Origin: CAYXFZ01 sp964464385
GTDB taxonomy: Bacteria; Planctomycetota; UBA1135
Reading direction: 5' to 3'
Length of the DNA stretch: 28,585 bases
Assembly: GCA_964464385.1 (NCBI GenBank)
Contig: CAYXFZ010000022.1
Coordinates: 1-28,585, forward strand
Position numbers and translations under genes: made by a program. Of the stretch, positions 1-8,905 are shown one piece after another; positions within the stretch are counted from its first letter, which is position 1; every line of letters begins with the position of its first letter. The notes under the pieces were generated by a model. The model did not search any database and was not told the origin of the DNA. It saw only the letters and a program-made list of their open reading frames with translations.

Positions 1-315
1 CCGGCGTGGACCCATGCCGCCGCCCTGACTTGGGCGGTTTTGTGTGGCGTGAATCTTCTCGTTTTGTACCACGAACTGAAGGGCAAGGCCGAAACGGACC
101 ATGCCGCCCGCGCCCGCGCTCGTTTGGCCAAACGGATGGGCCCCTTGGCCTTTGCCTTGGGGCTGTCCCTTTCCTTGGGGATGGCGGTCTTGACCCTCAC
201 CGGCAAGCCCATCGATTGGATTGCCTATCCGGGAACCGCTTTGTTCACTGTCCTTTCCATGGTTTGGTTTGAAAAGGCTTGGATCCATGCTGGCCAAGAG
301 GAATCCAACGCATGA
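1..315 (+). CDS. NrfD/PsrC-like membrane anchor subunit, C-terminal part (5' end cut by window edge)
   Basis: The reading frame is open from the first base, so this is the last 104 residues of a longer protein. Two or three hydrophobic helices are visible (about residues 6-25, 51-68 and 75-92), separated by a charged loop rich in Ala, Arg and Lys. The end of the last helix carries a WFEKAWIHAGQ stretch, which resembles the end of the final helix in NrfD/DmsC/PsrC-type quinone-interacting anchors. Its stop codon overlaps the start of the molybdopterin oxidoreductase gene by 4 bases (ATGA), so the two are co-translated. In the complex iron-sulfur molybdoenzyme family the anchor passes electrons between the quinone pool and an Fe-S subunit, which should lie upstream outside the window. 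The family call rests mainly on the neighbour and topology, since only a fragment is visible. Confidence 0.7.
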   Translation, partial: PAWTHAAALTWAVLCGVNLLVLYHELKGKAETDHAARARARLAKRMGPLAFALGLSLSLGMAVLTLTGKPIDWIAYPGTALFTVLSMVWFEKAWIHAGQEESNA

Positions 316-3077
316 CGACCAAGCCTCCGCTTTCCTCCACGCCGACCCAAGACCGCGCTCCTTCCGGCCAGGAGTGGATCACCACCCCGCTGGAATCTTT
401 CCCGCCGCTGGACCAGTGGGACGATTGGGTGGAATTCGACGCAAAAGCTTGGCCGCGTCGCGTCGAAAAACACTACCGGTTGGTGCCGACGATTTGTTTC
501 AACTGCGAGGCGGCCTGCGGCCTTGTGGCCTATGTGGACAAAGAAACCGGCAAGGTCCGCAAGTTCGAGGGCAACCCTTTTCACCCCGGATCGCGTGGCC
601 GCAACTGCGCCAAGGGTCCGGCCACCTTGAATCAGGTCGAAGACACGCAACGCATTTTGTATCCCATGCGGCGCGTGGGTAAGCGTGGCGAGGGCAAGTT
701 TGAGCGCACCACTTGGGACGAGGTCATTGCCACTCTCGCGCCGCGCATCCGTAAGGCTCTGCAAGAAGATCGGCGCACCGAAATCATGTATCACGTGGGC
801 CGCCCAGGGCACGACGGTTACATGGACCGGGTGTTGCAAGCTTGGGGCGTAGATGGCCACAACAGCCACACCAATGTTTGTTCCGCTGCCGCGCGCTTGG
901 GTTATATGCTTTGGTCGGGCAGTGACCGACCTTCTCCGGACCACGCTCGCGCCAAATTTATTTTGTTGTTGTCGGCACACTTGGAAACCGGCCACTATTT
1001 TAATCCACACGCCCAGCGCATCATCGAAGCCAAAATGGCCGGCGCAAAAATCGCCACTGTGGACATTCGGCTTTCCAATACTGCTTCGATGAGTGATTGG
1101 TGGCTGGCCACGAAGCCTGGCTCGGAGGCGGCTCTTTTGTTGGGTTTGTGCAAGGTGGTTTTGGATGCCGGTTTGGAAGACCGCAAATTTTTGCGCAACT
1201 GGATCAACTGGCGAGATTGGATGCGGGCGGAAAATCCAGAGGCTGCCCCTTCGTTTGATCAGTTCATGATTCGATTGAATGATCTTGTGGCAATCTGGAC
1301 TCCTGAGCGCACAGCCGAAGAGACAGGAGTCTCCGCCGACCAAATCCGAGAAATTGGAGCGGCCATCGGCGAGGCCCGCGGCGCCTTTGCCTCGCACGTT
1401 TGGCGCAACGCTGCATCGGGTAATCGTGGCGGTTGGCAAGTGGCGCGCTGTTTGCAATTGCTGACCGTCTTGACGGGGTCGGTGGGCACGCCTGGCGGGA
1501 CGGTTTTGCATTCCGATAACAAATTCGTCGCTGCACCTTTTGCCAAGCCGCCGCCGCAAGAGGTCTGGAATGAGTTGCTCTACCCGCAAGAGTGGCCCAT
1601 GTCCCATCATGAATTGAGTTTCCTTTTGCCGCATCTGTTGCGCGATGGTCGCGGCAAGTTGGACACTTACTTTTCCCGCGTTTACAACCCCGTCTGGACC
1701 AACCCCGATGGTTGCATGTGGATGGATGTTCTAGCCGACGAGTCCTTGGTGGGTTGCCATGTTGCGCTGACTCCGACTTGGAACGAAACCACTCTCTTTG
1801 CAGACTGGGTTCTGCCCATGGGCTTGGCTTCCGAGCGGCATGATCTGATGAGTCAAGAAACGCACGCGGGCCGCTGGGTGGGTTTTCGCCAGCCGGTGTT
1901 GCGTGTTGCCAAGGAGGCTGACGGCGAAACCATTGAATGGACTTGGCAGGCCAACCCTGGCGAGGTCTGGGAAGAGGACGAATTTTGGATTGCCCTATCT
2001 TGGGCGATTGACGAAGACGGTTCTCTCGGAATTCGGAAGTGGTTTGAATCTCCGTATCGCTCGGGTGAATGCATCACGATCGAGGAGTATTACCGTTGGA
2101 TTTTTGAAAACTCGGTGCCTGGTTTGCCAGAGGTCGCGGCCAAGAGAGGCCAAACTCCAATGGATTACATGCGCACCCATGGCGTTTTCGAAGTGGAGTC
2201 TGATCGTAGCGGTCCGAGTTACCTCAAGCCTGCTGCGGCCGATGCCCCTGGCGTCGAAGTGGCTGGTCAGCGCGTCTCGGGGTTTCATACCCCGTCTCGG
2301 CTCTTGGAGATTTGGTCGCCCACCATGGCCGAGTGGGGCCTGGAGGACCACGCATTACCGGGCTACTTGCCGAGTCACATTCATTCCCAGGAATTGGACG
2401 CTGAGGCTGGTGAAATAGTGCTGGTTTCTACCTTCCGTTTGCCAACTTTGATTCACACGCGTTCCGCGAATGCCAAGTGGTTGGCGGAGTTGTCCAACAC
2501 CAATCCAGTTTGGATGCATCCTGATGAGGCGAATCGTCTTGGTGTGCAGTCTGGCGATCTTTTGCGCGTGTCCACGCGCATTGGTCACTTTGTCAATAAA
2601 GCTTGGGTCACGGAGGGCATTCGGCCCGGCGTGGTTGCTTGCTCGCATCACATGGGGCGTTGGCGTTTGCCCGAAGCGGACAAAGGCTATGGCAACTGGG
2701 CCGCCGCGCCGGTCAGCATGGAAAACCCCGAGCCCGGCGTGTGGCGCATGCGCCGCCAAGGAGATGTTGCGCCCTTTGCCTCCGAAGATGCCGACTCCTC
2801 GCGCATTTGGTGGTCCGATGGGGGAGTTCACCAAAATTTGACCTTTCCAGTGCAGCCCGATCCGGTGTCCGGCATGCATTGCTGGCACCAAAAGGTGCGC
2901 GTAGAGAAGGCCCACCAGGGCGATTGCTACGGCGACGTCCAGGTGGATACGGCGCGCTCCATGGAAGTGTTCCGCGAATGGTTAGCGGCCACCGAGGCGC
3001 GACCGCTCAATGGCCTGCGCCGCCCTTTGCACTTTGCCCGCGCCGTGCGCCCGACCGAATCCGCTTATCGCGTTTAA
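312..3077 (+). CDS. Molybdopterin (bis-MGD) oxidoreductase catalytic subunit, DMSO-reductase family
   Basis: This 921-residue protein has the usual size for the large subunit of a complex iron-sulfur molybdoenzyme. Near the N-terminus it has a [4Fe-4S] motif, C62-x2-C65-x3-C69-x29-C99, followed by the conserved Lys (CAKG, K101) on the electron path to the cofactor. C190 in the NVCSAAARLGY segment sits where the molybdenum ligand lies, suggesting a Cys ligand as in the polysulfide, tetrathionate and arsenate reductase branches. The C-terminal part (from about residue 690) looks like the dinucleotide-binding domain, ending in a QGDCYGDV stretch. The start was chosen at the ATG that overlaps the upstream stop codon, with AGAGGA nine bases before it. 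No twin-arginine signal is visible, so the protein may stay in the cytoplasm or be carried by a partner. The substrate cannot be told from the sequence. The gene forms an operon with the NrfD-like anchor. Confidence 0.9.
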   Translation: MTTKPPLSSTPTQDRAPSGQEWITTPLESFPPLDQWDDWVEFDAKAWPRRVEKHYRLVPTICFNCEAACGLVAYVDKETGKVRKFEGNPFHPGSRGRNCAKGPATLNQVEDTQRILYPMRRVGKRGEGKFERTTWDEVIATLAPRIRKALQEDRRTEIMYHVGRPGHDGYMDRVLQAWGVDGHNSHTNVCSAAARLGYMLWSGSDRPSPDHARAKFILLLSAHLETGHYFNPHAQRIIEAKMAGAKIATVDIRLSNTASMSDWWLATKPGSEAALLLGLCKVVLDAGLEDRKFLRNWINWRDWMRAENPEAAPSFDQFMIRLNDLVAIWTPERTAEETGVSADQIREIGAAIGEARGAFASHVWRNAASGNRGGWQVARCLQLLTVLTGSVGTPGGTVLHSDNKFVAAPFAKPPPQEVWNELLYPQEWPMSHHELSFLLPHLLRDGRGKLDTYFSRVYNPVWTNPDGCMWMDVLADESLVGCHVALTPTWNETTLFADWVLPMGLASERHDLMSQETHAGRWVGFRQPVLRVAKEADGETIEWTWQANPGEVWEEDEFWIALSWAIDEDGSLGIRKWFESPYRSGECITIEEYYRWIFENSVPGLPEVAAKRGQTPMDYMRTHGVFEVESDRSGPSYLKPAAADAPGVEVAGQRVSGFHTPSRLLEIWSPTMAEWGLEDHALPGYLPSHIHSQELDAEAGEIVLVSTFRLPTLIHTRSANAKWLAELSNTNPVWMHPDEANRLGVQSGDLLRVSTRIGHFVNKAWVTEGIRPGVVACSHHMGRWRLPEADKGYGNWAAAPVSMENPEPGVWRMRRQGDVAPFASEDADSSRIWWSDGGVHQNLTFPVQPDPVSGMHCWHQKVRVEKAHQGDCYGDVQVDTARSMEVFREWLAATEARPLNGLRRPLHFARAVRPTESAYRV

Positions 3078-3095
3078 TTTCCCCTGCTTTTTCCC

Positions 3096-3782
3096 ATGCC
3101 AAAACCTCCCCTCGAACTTCAAACCACGACCCTTTGGTCCTACCCTTCTCAGCATTACAAGGAGGGCGCACATGGCAGTGCCGATTACAAGGGCGCCACA
3201 CCGTCCTGGGTAATTTGGAATCTGCTGCAGCGCTACACCAAGGAGGGCGATGTTGTTGTGGATCCGATGTGCGGCTCTGGCACCACTCTCGATGTTTGCC
3301 GCGACCTAGATCGCAAGGGAATTGGTTTTGATCTTCAGCCGCACCACCCGGAAGTGCAAGCAGGGGACGCACGGAAGCTTTCTTTACCGGCTGACTCCGC
3401 CGATTTTGTGTTTGTGGATCCTCCCTACGGGAAAAACCTTCGCTATTCCGGCCAAAAAAAATGCATTGGCGAGTTGGATGCCCGAAATACCGCCTATTTT
3501 GAGGCTATGGGCAAAGTGTTTGAGGAAGGCTGGCGCGTTCTCAAGCCCGGCGCCTTTGGTGCGGCCTATGCCTGCGACATTTGGAAGCGCGACGCCTTCG
3601 TCGGCCTCGGCGCGCAGTTTTTCTTTATGCTGTCCCAGATATTCAATGTCGTGGATCACGTAGCGGTCATCCGCGGCAACAAGGCCCTCGTCGATCCTCG
3701 TTACCGCCAGGCCGCGGAAGACACTAATTTTTTTCTTCGTGGATTCAACCACCTGATTATCTTCCAAAAGGAAGCTCCTTAA
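3096..3782 (+). CDS. DNA methyltransferase of the N4-cytosine/N6-adenine amino-methylase fold, no restriction partner
   Basis: This 228-residue protein has both key methylase motifs: the AdoMet-binding loop DPMCGSGTT (about residues 56-64) and the catalytic DPPY (about residues 108-111). A preceding TLWSYPSQ...PSWVIWNLL region resembles motif X. The order X-I-IV differs from the common beta class, where DPPY comes first. DPPY together with DPMCGSGTT also occurs in tRNA guanine-N2 methylases, but there is no THUMP or other RNA-binding domain. Little room remains for a target-recognition domain, so specificity must come from short inserts. The gene begins 18 bases after the oxidoreductase with no Shine-Dalgarno site and ends at a strong terminator. 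No endonuclease gene is nearby, so a solitary regulatory or housekeeping methylase is likely. Methylation of RNA cannot be excluded. Confidence 0.8.
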   Translation: MPKPPLELQTTTLWSYPSQHYKEGAHGSADYKGATPSWVIWNLLQRYTKEGDVVVDPMCGSGTTLDVCRDLDRKGIGFDLQPHHPEVQAGDARKLSLPADSADFVFVDPPYGKNLRYSGQKKCIGELDARNTAYFEAMGKVFEEGWRVLKPGAFGAAYACDIWKRDAFVGLGAQFFFMLSQIFNVVDHVAVIRGNKALVDPRYRQAAEDTNFFLRGFNHLIIFQKEAP

Positions 3783-3786
3783 AAAG

Positions 3787-3822
3787 AAAAGCCCGCTTTG
3801 TCCTGGGGCAAAGCGGGCTTTT
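3787..3822. terminator. Bidirectional intrinsic terminator between methyltransferase and groEL
   Basis: A perfect 14-base-pair stem (AAAAGCCCGCTTTG against its complement) with an 8-base loop TCCTGGGG starts four bases after the methyltransferase stop codon. The stem begins with AAAA and ends with TTTT, so it can work on both strands and would stop the (+) oxidoreductase/methylase transcript and the (-) groES-groEL transcript. Confidence 0.9.
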
Positions 3823-3923
3823 GCTGGAGTTGGATTTTCTACATGATGGTGAAAGGGGCAAGATCCGTAAGGGATCCAAAAGACACGCCACCGGTCGTGG
3901 AGAAGAATTTATTTCCGGGAAAT

Positions 3924-5594
<1,671 letters not shown>

Positions 5595-5611
5595 GATTTA
5601 CTCCTGTCAGA

Positions 5612-5920
5612 TCAACCGACGATGCCGAGGATGTCGTCCTCGGACATGATGAGATACTCTTCGCTGTTCCATTCCACTTCGGTGCCGGCGTAAGAGGTGA
5701 AGAGAACCTTGTTGCCCTTCTTCACTGTGAAGTTGGCGCGGGTGCCATCGTCGAGCAGTCGGCCTTCACCGACGGCAACAATGACGCCTTCTTTGGGCTT
5801 CTCTTTGGCGGAATCCGGAAGGACGATGCCTCCGGCGGTCATTTCGGCGGCCTCGAGACGTTGCACGAGGACCTTGTCGCCCAAAGGGCGGATTGCGACT
5901 TTTTTGGCAGTTTTGGCCAT
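5612..5920 (-). CDS. groS: 10-kDa co-chaperonin GroES
   Basis: GroES is the heptameric lid of the GroEL chamber. The 102-residue protein begins MAKTAKKVAIRPLGDKV. It contains the mobile loop around EMTAGGIVLPDSAKEKP (about residues 24-40), whose GGIVLP segment contacts GroEL, and the usual roof and C-terminal strand ending in EDDILGIVG. The frame is open further upstream, but this ATG gives the normal family start, and a GGAA lies about seven bases ahead. The gene sits 22 bases after the receiver-domain gene and 17 bases before groEL, so the three are probably transcribed together. Confidence 0.98.
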   Translation of the reverse strand: MAKTAKKVAIRPLGDKVLVQRLEAAEMTAGGIVLPDSAKEKPKEGVIVAVGEGRLLDDGTRANFTVKKGNKVLFTSYAGTEVEWNSEEYLIMSEDDILGIVG

Positions 5921-5942
5921 GGGGGAATTCCTTTTTTTCTGG

Positions 5943-6326
5943 TCAGGCCCGTTGCGGGCCATCGAAATCTGTGAGTATCTGACGAACCGTGATCCGAAGG
6001 ATCTCGGCAGGGACGGGTTTCCGCAGCAGGGTGAGGGCGCCCACTTCTAGAGCGGCGGCCTCAATAGCATGCGAGGGATGGCCCGTCATGAGGATGCTGG
6101 GGACGCGCACACCGACCGCCTGGGCCTGGGCGAGGACCTCGACCCCGGTCAGGGCCGGCATGTGCATATCCAGAAGAGACAAGTCCCACACCTCGTCTAG
6201 GAGTCGGCGCAGGGCGGAGGGCCCGTCCTCGGCGAACTCGACGCGACAATCGGCCGCCTCCAGCAACGCCGCTAGGGCGGAGCGGGAGTCAACGGAATCG
6301 TCGGCAATGAGGACGCGGTAGGTCAT
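5943..6326 (-). CDS. Single-domain response regulator (CheY-like receiver) heading the groES-groEL operon
   Basis: This 127-residue protein is a lone receiver domain. The phosphorylation machinery is complete: acidic pair D9 and D10 (IADD), phospho-acceptor D53 (LSLLDMHMP), switch Thr T81 (LMTG) and Lys K103 (LRKPV). It lacks an output domain, so it must act through protein contact, as a phosphate sink, or in a phosphorelay. A GGAAG lies six bases before the ATG. It ends 22 bases before groES with no terminator, which suggests co-transcription with the chaperonin genes. No histidine kinase is adjacent; the nearest one (12361-13326) has its own regulator. A role in stress signalling is a guess from context only. 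Confidence 0.9.
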   Translation of the reverse strand: MTYRVLIADDSVDSRSALAALLEAADCRVEFAEDGPSALRRLLDEVWDLSLLDMHMPALTGVEVLAQAQAVGVRVPSILMTGHPSHAIEAAALEVGALTLLRKPVPAEILRITVRQILTDFDGPQRA

Positions 6327-6341
6327 GGGCTCTTCCAGCCC

Positions 6342-6361
6342 GCAAGGTGCAAGCCTTGTGC
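6342..6361. promoter_or_regulatory. Small imperfect inverted repeat upstream of the receiver-groES-groEL operon
   Basis: GCAAGG and CCTTGTGC flank TGCAAG in a 20-base imperfect palindrome 15 bases upstream of the receiver gene's start codon. The position suits an operator for the chaperonin operon. It does not match the HrcA-binding CIRCE consensus (TTAGCACTC, nine bases, GAGTGCTAA), and I found no CIRCE in the upstream region. The palindrome is short enough to be chance. Confidence 0.25.
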
Positions 6362-6389
6362 CACCGGACCCCGTTTGGAGGAAAATCTC

Positions 6390-6752
6390 CTAAAGCACTT
6401 GAAAATCGTGGTTTAGGGTTGAAAATAGGCCTTGCCAACAGGCCCGGACTGCCGGAAAGGCAGGCCCTACTGCACTGTTAGGGCTAGGGGGCTTGAACAA
6501 AATCCCGGGTTGAAAGTCCACGCCGTGGAACCAAATGGGAATACCCGACGCGCTACCACCGACCTTATGGAACGTGCCTGTGGAACCATTGGCGTCTGCG
6601 GTAAAGCGAGCAATAGAATAAGGCGGACTGACGTAACCGGCTCCATAGGGTGTGTTGATCGGGCCACTGCCGGCAACGAACAGGTTGCTCTCGGGCGTCC
6701 AAGCATGCCCAGTACACCAGATGTTGCCATAAGCCCAAACCAAAACACAACC
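6390..6752 (-). pseudogene. Probable 3' remnant of a secreted-protein gene
   Basis: The frame is open from just after a stop at 6753-6755 down to a TAG at 6390. It encodes about 120 residues of protein-like composition (Gly, Pro, Ser, Trp and Tyr rich), including GAGYVSPPYSIARFTADANG and GIPIWFHGVDFQPG. The only usable start is a TTG at 6743, with no ribosome site or signal peptide, although the composition is that of an extracellular protein. The end resembles by eye the C-terminal domain of the secreted proteins at 7607-8905 and 18014-18793. It may be the tail of a decayed or truncated gene; a short functional gene is less likely. The stretch from 6327 to 6811 otherwise holds only weak inverted repeats and the presumed chaperonin operon promoter, which I could not locate. 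Confidence 0.4.
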
Positions 6753-6811
6753 CTATCAAAGAACGAAAAAGAGGGAGGAAGCGCTTGAAAGAAGAGTTAG
6801 AGCGCGTTTCG

Positions 6812-7093
6812 CTAGAGTGCCTCTTCCTCATCTTCGCCCTCGTCCCCGAAATCCGGGACCCCCTCAAAGAGAGCATCCTCTTCGGCAACCTCGGCTTCGT
6901 CGGCAGCGCGTTTTTCGCCTTCTTGGAGAAGGGCGCTGTCCTTCCAGCCGTCCACGGCCTTGTTTAAGGCGATGGCATCCAAATCCTGACTGCACAAGAG
7001 GCAGTGGGCGCCGCTTTCCAGGGCTTCCAAGGCCTCCACGAAAGTCTCAATTTCGTAGCCACAGTGGGTGCATTCAATCCTCGGACGGGGCAT
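6812..7093 (-). CDS. Small zinc-ribbon-like protein with acidic tail
   Basis: This 93-residue protein has two cysteine knuckles, C8-x2-C11 (CTHCGYE) and C31-x2-C34 (CLLC), spaced as in a small treble-clef or zinc-ribbon fold. Its second half is strongly acidic, ending in GDEGEDEEEAL. No enzyme motif is visible. Such proteins may be nucleic-acid or protein adaptors, but the role is unknown. It lies 42 bases downstream of the TPR gene in the same direction. A TAGGAT box exactly six bases before the ATG may give it its own leaderless transcript; alternatively GGGAAG between box and ATG could serve as a ribosome site. Confidence 0.75.
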   Translation of the reverse strand: MPRPRIECTHCGYEIETFVEALEALESGAHCLLCSQDLDAIALNKAVDGWKDSALLQEGEKRAADEAEVAEEDALFEGVPDFGDEGEDEEEAL

Positions 7094-7099
7094 CTTCCC

Positions 7100-7105
7100 A
7101 TCCTA
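7100..7105 (-). promoter_or_regulatory. Candidate -10 box for a leaderless transcript of the zinc-ribbon gene
   Basis: TAGGAT is followed by six bases and then the ATG at 7093. A sigma-70 start point six to seven bases after the box would coincide with the start codon. PriA has the identical hexamer at the identical distance. No convincing -35 element is visible. Confidence 0.4.
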
Positions 7106-7135
7106 CACCGGGACTCAAGCCGACCAAGGTCGGGT

Positions 7136-7480
7136 TCAGGCGGCCAAGGGCTGGCCTAGTTCGGAAGGGTCGGCCCCTGCGGACAAGCCAGAAATTAAGA
7201 AATGGGCGGCGTCTTGGGGACGGCCGAGCTCTTGCAGCACTTGCCCCAACCAAATCAAGGTAGTGGACTCGGTTGGGTCCATGTGGTGGGCCCGAATCAG
7301 GTAGTCACAGGCCCCATCCAGGTCGCCCACGGCGTGGAGCACCAGGCCGAGGTCTCTGGCAACCCCGGATTGCTCCGGATCCTTCCGGAAAGCGTCCAAG
7401 AGAAGGTCTGCGGCAGCGACGAAGCGCCCTTGATCGCGGCAATCACGGGCTTGGTCCAGAAGGGAGTGTTGGGTTGGCAT
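7136..7480 (-). CDS. Small tetratricopeptide-repeat (TPR) protein
   Basis: This 114-residue protein consists of about three TPR units: SLLDQARDCRDQGRFVAAADL (from residue 6), GVARDLGLVLHAVGDLDGAC (from 39) and TLIWLGQVLQELGRPQDAAH (from 74). They carry the typical small and aromatic residues at positions 8, 20 and 27 of each unit. It has no signal peptide or catalytic motif, so it is probably a cytoplasmic scaffold for protein contacts. An AAAAGGG ribosome site precedes the ATG. It is probably transcribed with the zinc-ribbon gene downstream. Partner proteins cannot be inferred. Confidence 0.8.
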   Translation of the reverse strand: MPTQHSLLDQARDCRDQGRFVAAADLLLDAFRKDPEQSGVARDLGLVLHAVGDLDGACDYLIRAHHMDPTESTTLIWLGQVLQELGRPQDAAHFLISGLSAGADPSELGQPLAA

Positions 7481-7536
7481 GCCCTTTTCTCGGCTATTTC
7501 CGGCAAATTACTGAACCCCACCCAATCCATGGAACG

Positions 7537-7575
7537 AAAAAGACCCGGCTGGATTCCGAGGAATTAAGCCGGGTC
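7537..7575 (-). terminator. Intrinsic terminator after the matrixin gene
   Basis: On the minus strand, about 31 bases after the matrixin stop codon, GACCCGGCT pairs with AGCCGGGTC (9 base pairs). A further ATTC/GAAT pairing lies in the loop, and the stem is followed directly by TTTTT. It separates the protease operon from the TPR/zinc-ribbon genes. Confidence 0.85.
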
Positions 7576-7606
7576 CAAATTGTCTGTTATTTTAGTTCGG
7601 GTTCCT

Positions 7607-8905
7607 TTAAAGGATGGAGACCGTGATGGGGTTGGAATCGAAGATTCCAGCCGCTGTTTGGGTGCCAATTTCCAGGTTGACGGTCAAACCGCTGGCATTG
7701 GGGGTGGTCAAGCTGAAGGTCGCATTGCCGGAAGCGTCCGCGGCCGTATTGGTGACAACAAACCAGGGTCTGCCAAGGTCGAAAATATGCCCCATGATGG
7801 TCGAGCCGTTCAGGTTGAAACTCCGAATCATGTACACCTGCGAGTTGGCAGGGGCATTCGAAACATTGAACACGGCCAAGGAGCCAGGAAAGACCAAAGT
7901 AGGCCCGGAGAGGGAGATGGTGTTCAGGCCTGGGACACCGCCGCCGTAATCGAAAGGTTCGCCTTCCGACAAGGCGCTACTCCCCGTACCCACTTTGACA
8001 TGGAGCGAGCCGCCCTCAATACCTGTTGAAGGCACGGTGAAGGAAATCTGGGTGCCGCCGTTGGAGGAGGCCAAGCCCGTCAATTTCGTGACATCTCCGC
8101 CCGCCTGTTGGCTGTCGAGGAGGTCGTTGTTGAACCAAATCTCGTTGCCGGTAGTGCCGAAGCCACTGCCGTTAATGATGCAAGTCCCACCCGGATCCAG
8201 GGAACCACCCAAGCTGGTGATTTCGGGCATGTTCGAGGACATGGCGCCGTAGATGCCCTGTTGGACACCGGCGGAGTCATCACTGTGGATGGAACGATCT
8301 GCAACACCATTGCCAGACATGTAGGCGTACATGGTGGCTTGCGAAACATTGGAGTGTCCCAGACCAAGCGCGTGGCCCAACTCGTGACAGCTGACGCCTT
8401 GGAAGTCTATGTTGTTGTGGTTGCCGGGGCCGTCATCCCAAGTCCAAGACTCGTAGAAACGAATGCGCCAGCCGTCCGAAATCGGAGTTTCGCAGTACGC
8501 GAGCACACCACCGGACGAACCACCCAGGGGCGAGAGGATATTGGCATTGGAACCACCCACGGCGCTGGCTTCTCCATTCCAGAAGAAGTTGAAATTGCCA
8601 CCACCGTCGCCAATTTGAGTTTGGGTGGGGTCACCGGAACCATCTCCCAAAACCCGAGCCCCCCATTCCGCACCGGACTTCCAGGCGGAAAGCTCAATTT
8701 CTGTGTAATTGGGCCAGTTGGGATCCGCGGTCGTGTTGTTGTGGGAAGCCGTGTCAATGAAGTTGTCGTAGATGCGGAAGTCGCGTTGGCTCAGGCCCAA
8801 GCTGCCACCAATGGTGGACCAACCCGAGGCCTCTTCCGGAACGACCAGGAGAGAAGTGCCGGCAATCAAAAGAGCACCGAAGGAAGCGCGGAGGATGTTT
8901 TTCAT
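7607..8905 (-). CDS. Secreted matrixin-type (M10-like) zinc metalloprotease with IPT/TIG-like domain
   Basis: This 432-residue preprotein has a signal peptide (residues 1 to about 28) and then a metzincin catalytic domain. It has the full zinc motif HELGHALGLGH (H174, E175, H178, H184), a Met-turn near M192 (TMYAYM), and the typical DDSAGVQQGIYG segment (about 209-220) that closes matrixin domains. From about residue 226 an Ig-like IPT/TIG domain follows (PEITSLGGSLDPGGTCIINGSGFG), then a C-terminal beta domain ending SNPITVSIL. It probably cleaves proteins outside the cytoplasm. Its ATG overlaps the partner gene's stop (ATGA), and a strong AAGGAGG site at 8913-8919 lies inside the end of that gene. 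No cysteine-switch propeptide is evident, so inhibition may depend on a partner. Confidence 0.93.
   Translation of the reverse strand: MKNILRASFGALLIAGTSLLVVPEEASGWSTIGGSLGLSQRDFRIYDNFIDTASHNNTTADPNWPNYTEIELSAWKSGAEWGARVLGDGSGDPTQTQIGDGGGNFNFFWNGEASAVGGSNANILSPLGGSSGGVLAYCETPISDGWRIRFYESWTWDDGPGNHNNIDFQGVSCHELGHALGLGHSNVSQATMYAYMSGNGVADRSIHSDDSAGVQQGIYGAMSSNMPEITSLGGSLDPGGTCIINGSGFGTTGNEIWFNNDLLDSQQAGGDVTKLTGLASSNGGTQISFTVPSTGIEGGSLHVKVGTGSSALSEGEPFDYGGGVPGLNTISLSGPTLVFPGSLAVFNVSNAPANSQVYMIRSFNLNGSTIMGHIFDLGRPWFVVTNTAADASGNATFSLTTPNASGLTVNLEIGTQTAAGIFDSNPITVSIL

Noticed and set aside
225..1634. Long minus-strand open frame (469 residues) opposite the molybdopterin oxidoreductase
   Set aside because: It is a shadow of the well-supported plus-strand gene; the translation has no domain and is rich in His, Arg and Gln as expected of an antisense frame.
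6327..6430. CIRCE or sigma-32 promoter for the chaperonin operon
   Set aside because: No match to TTAGCACTC-n9-GAGTGCTAA; the CTTGAAAA at about 6398 is on the wrong strand.
6440..6472. GC-rich inverted repeat resembling a REP element or terminator
   Set aside because: The arms are short and imperfect (TGCC/GGCA core), no T-run follows, and no second copy is seen in the window.
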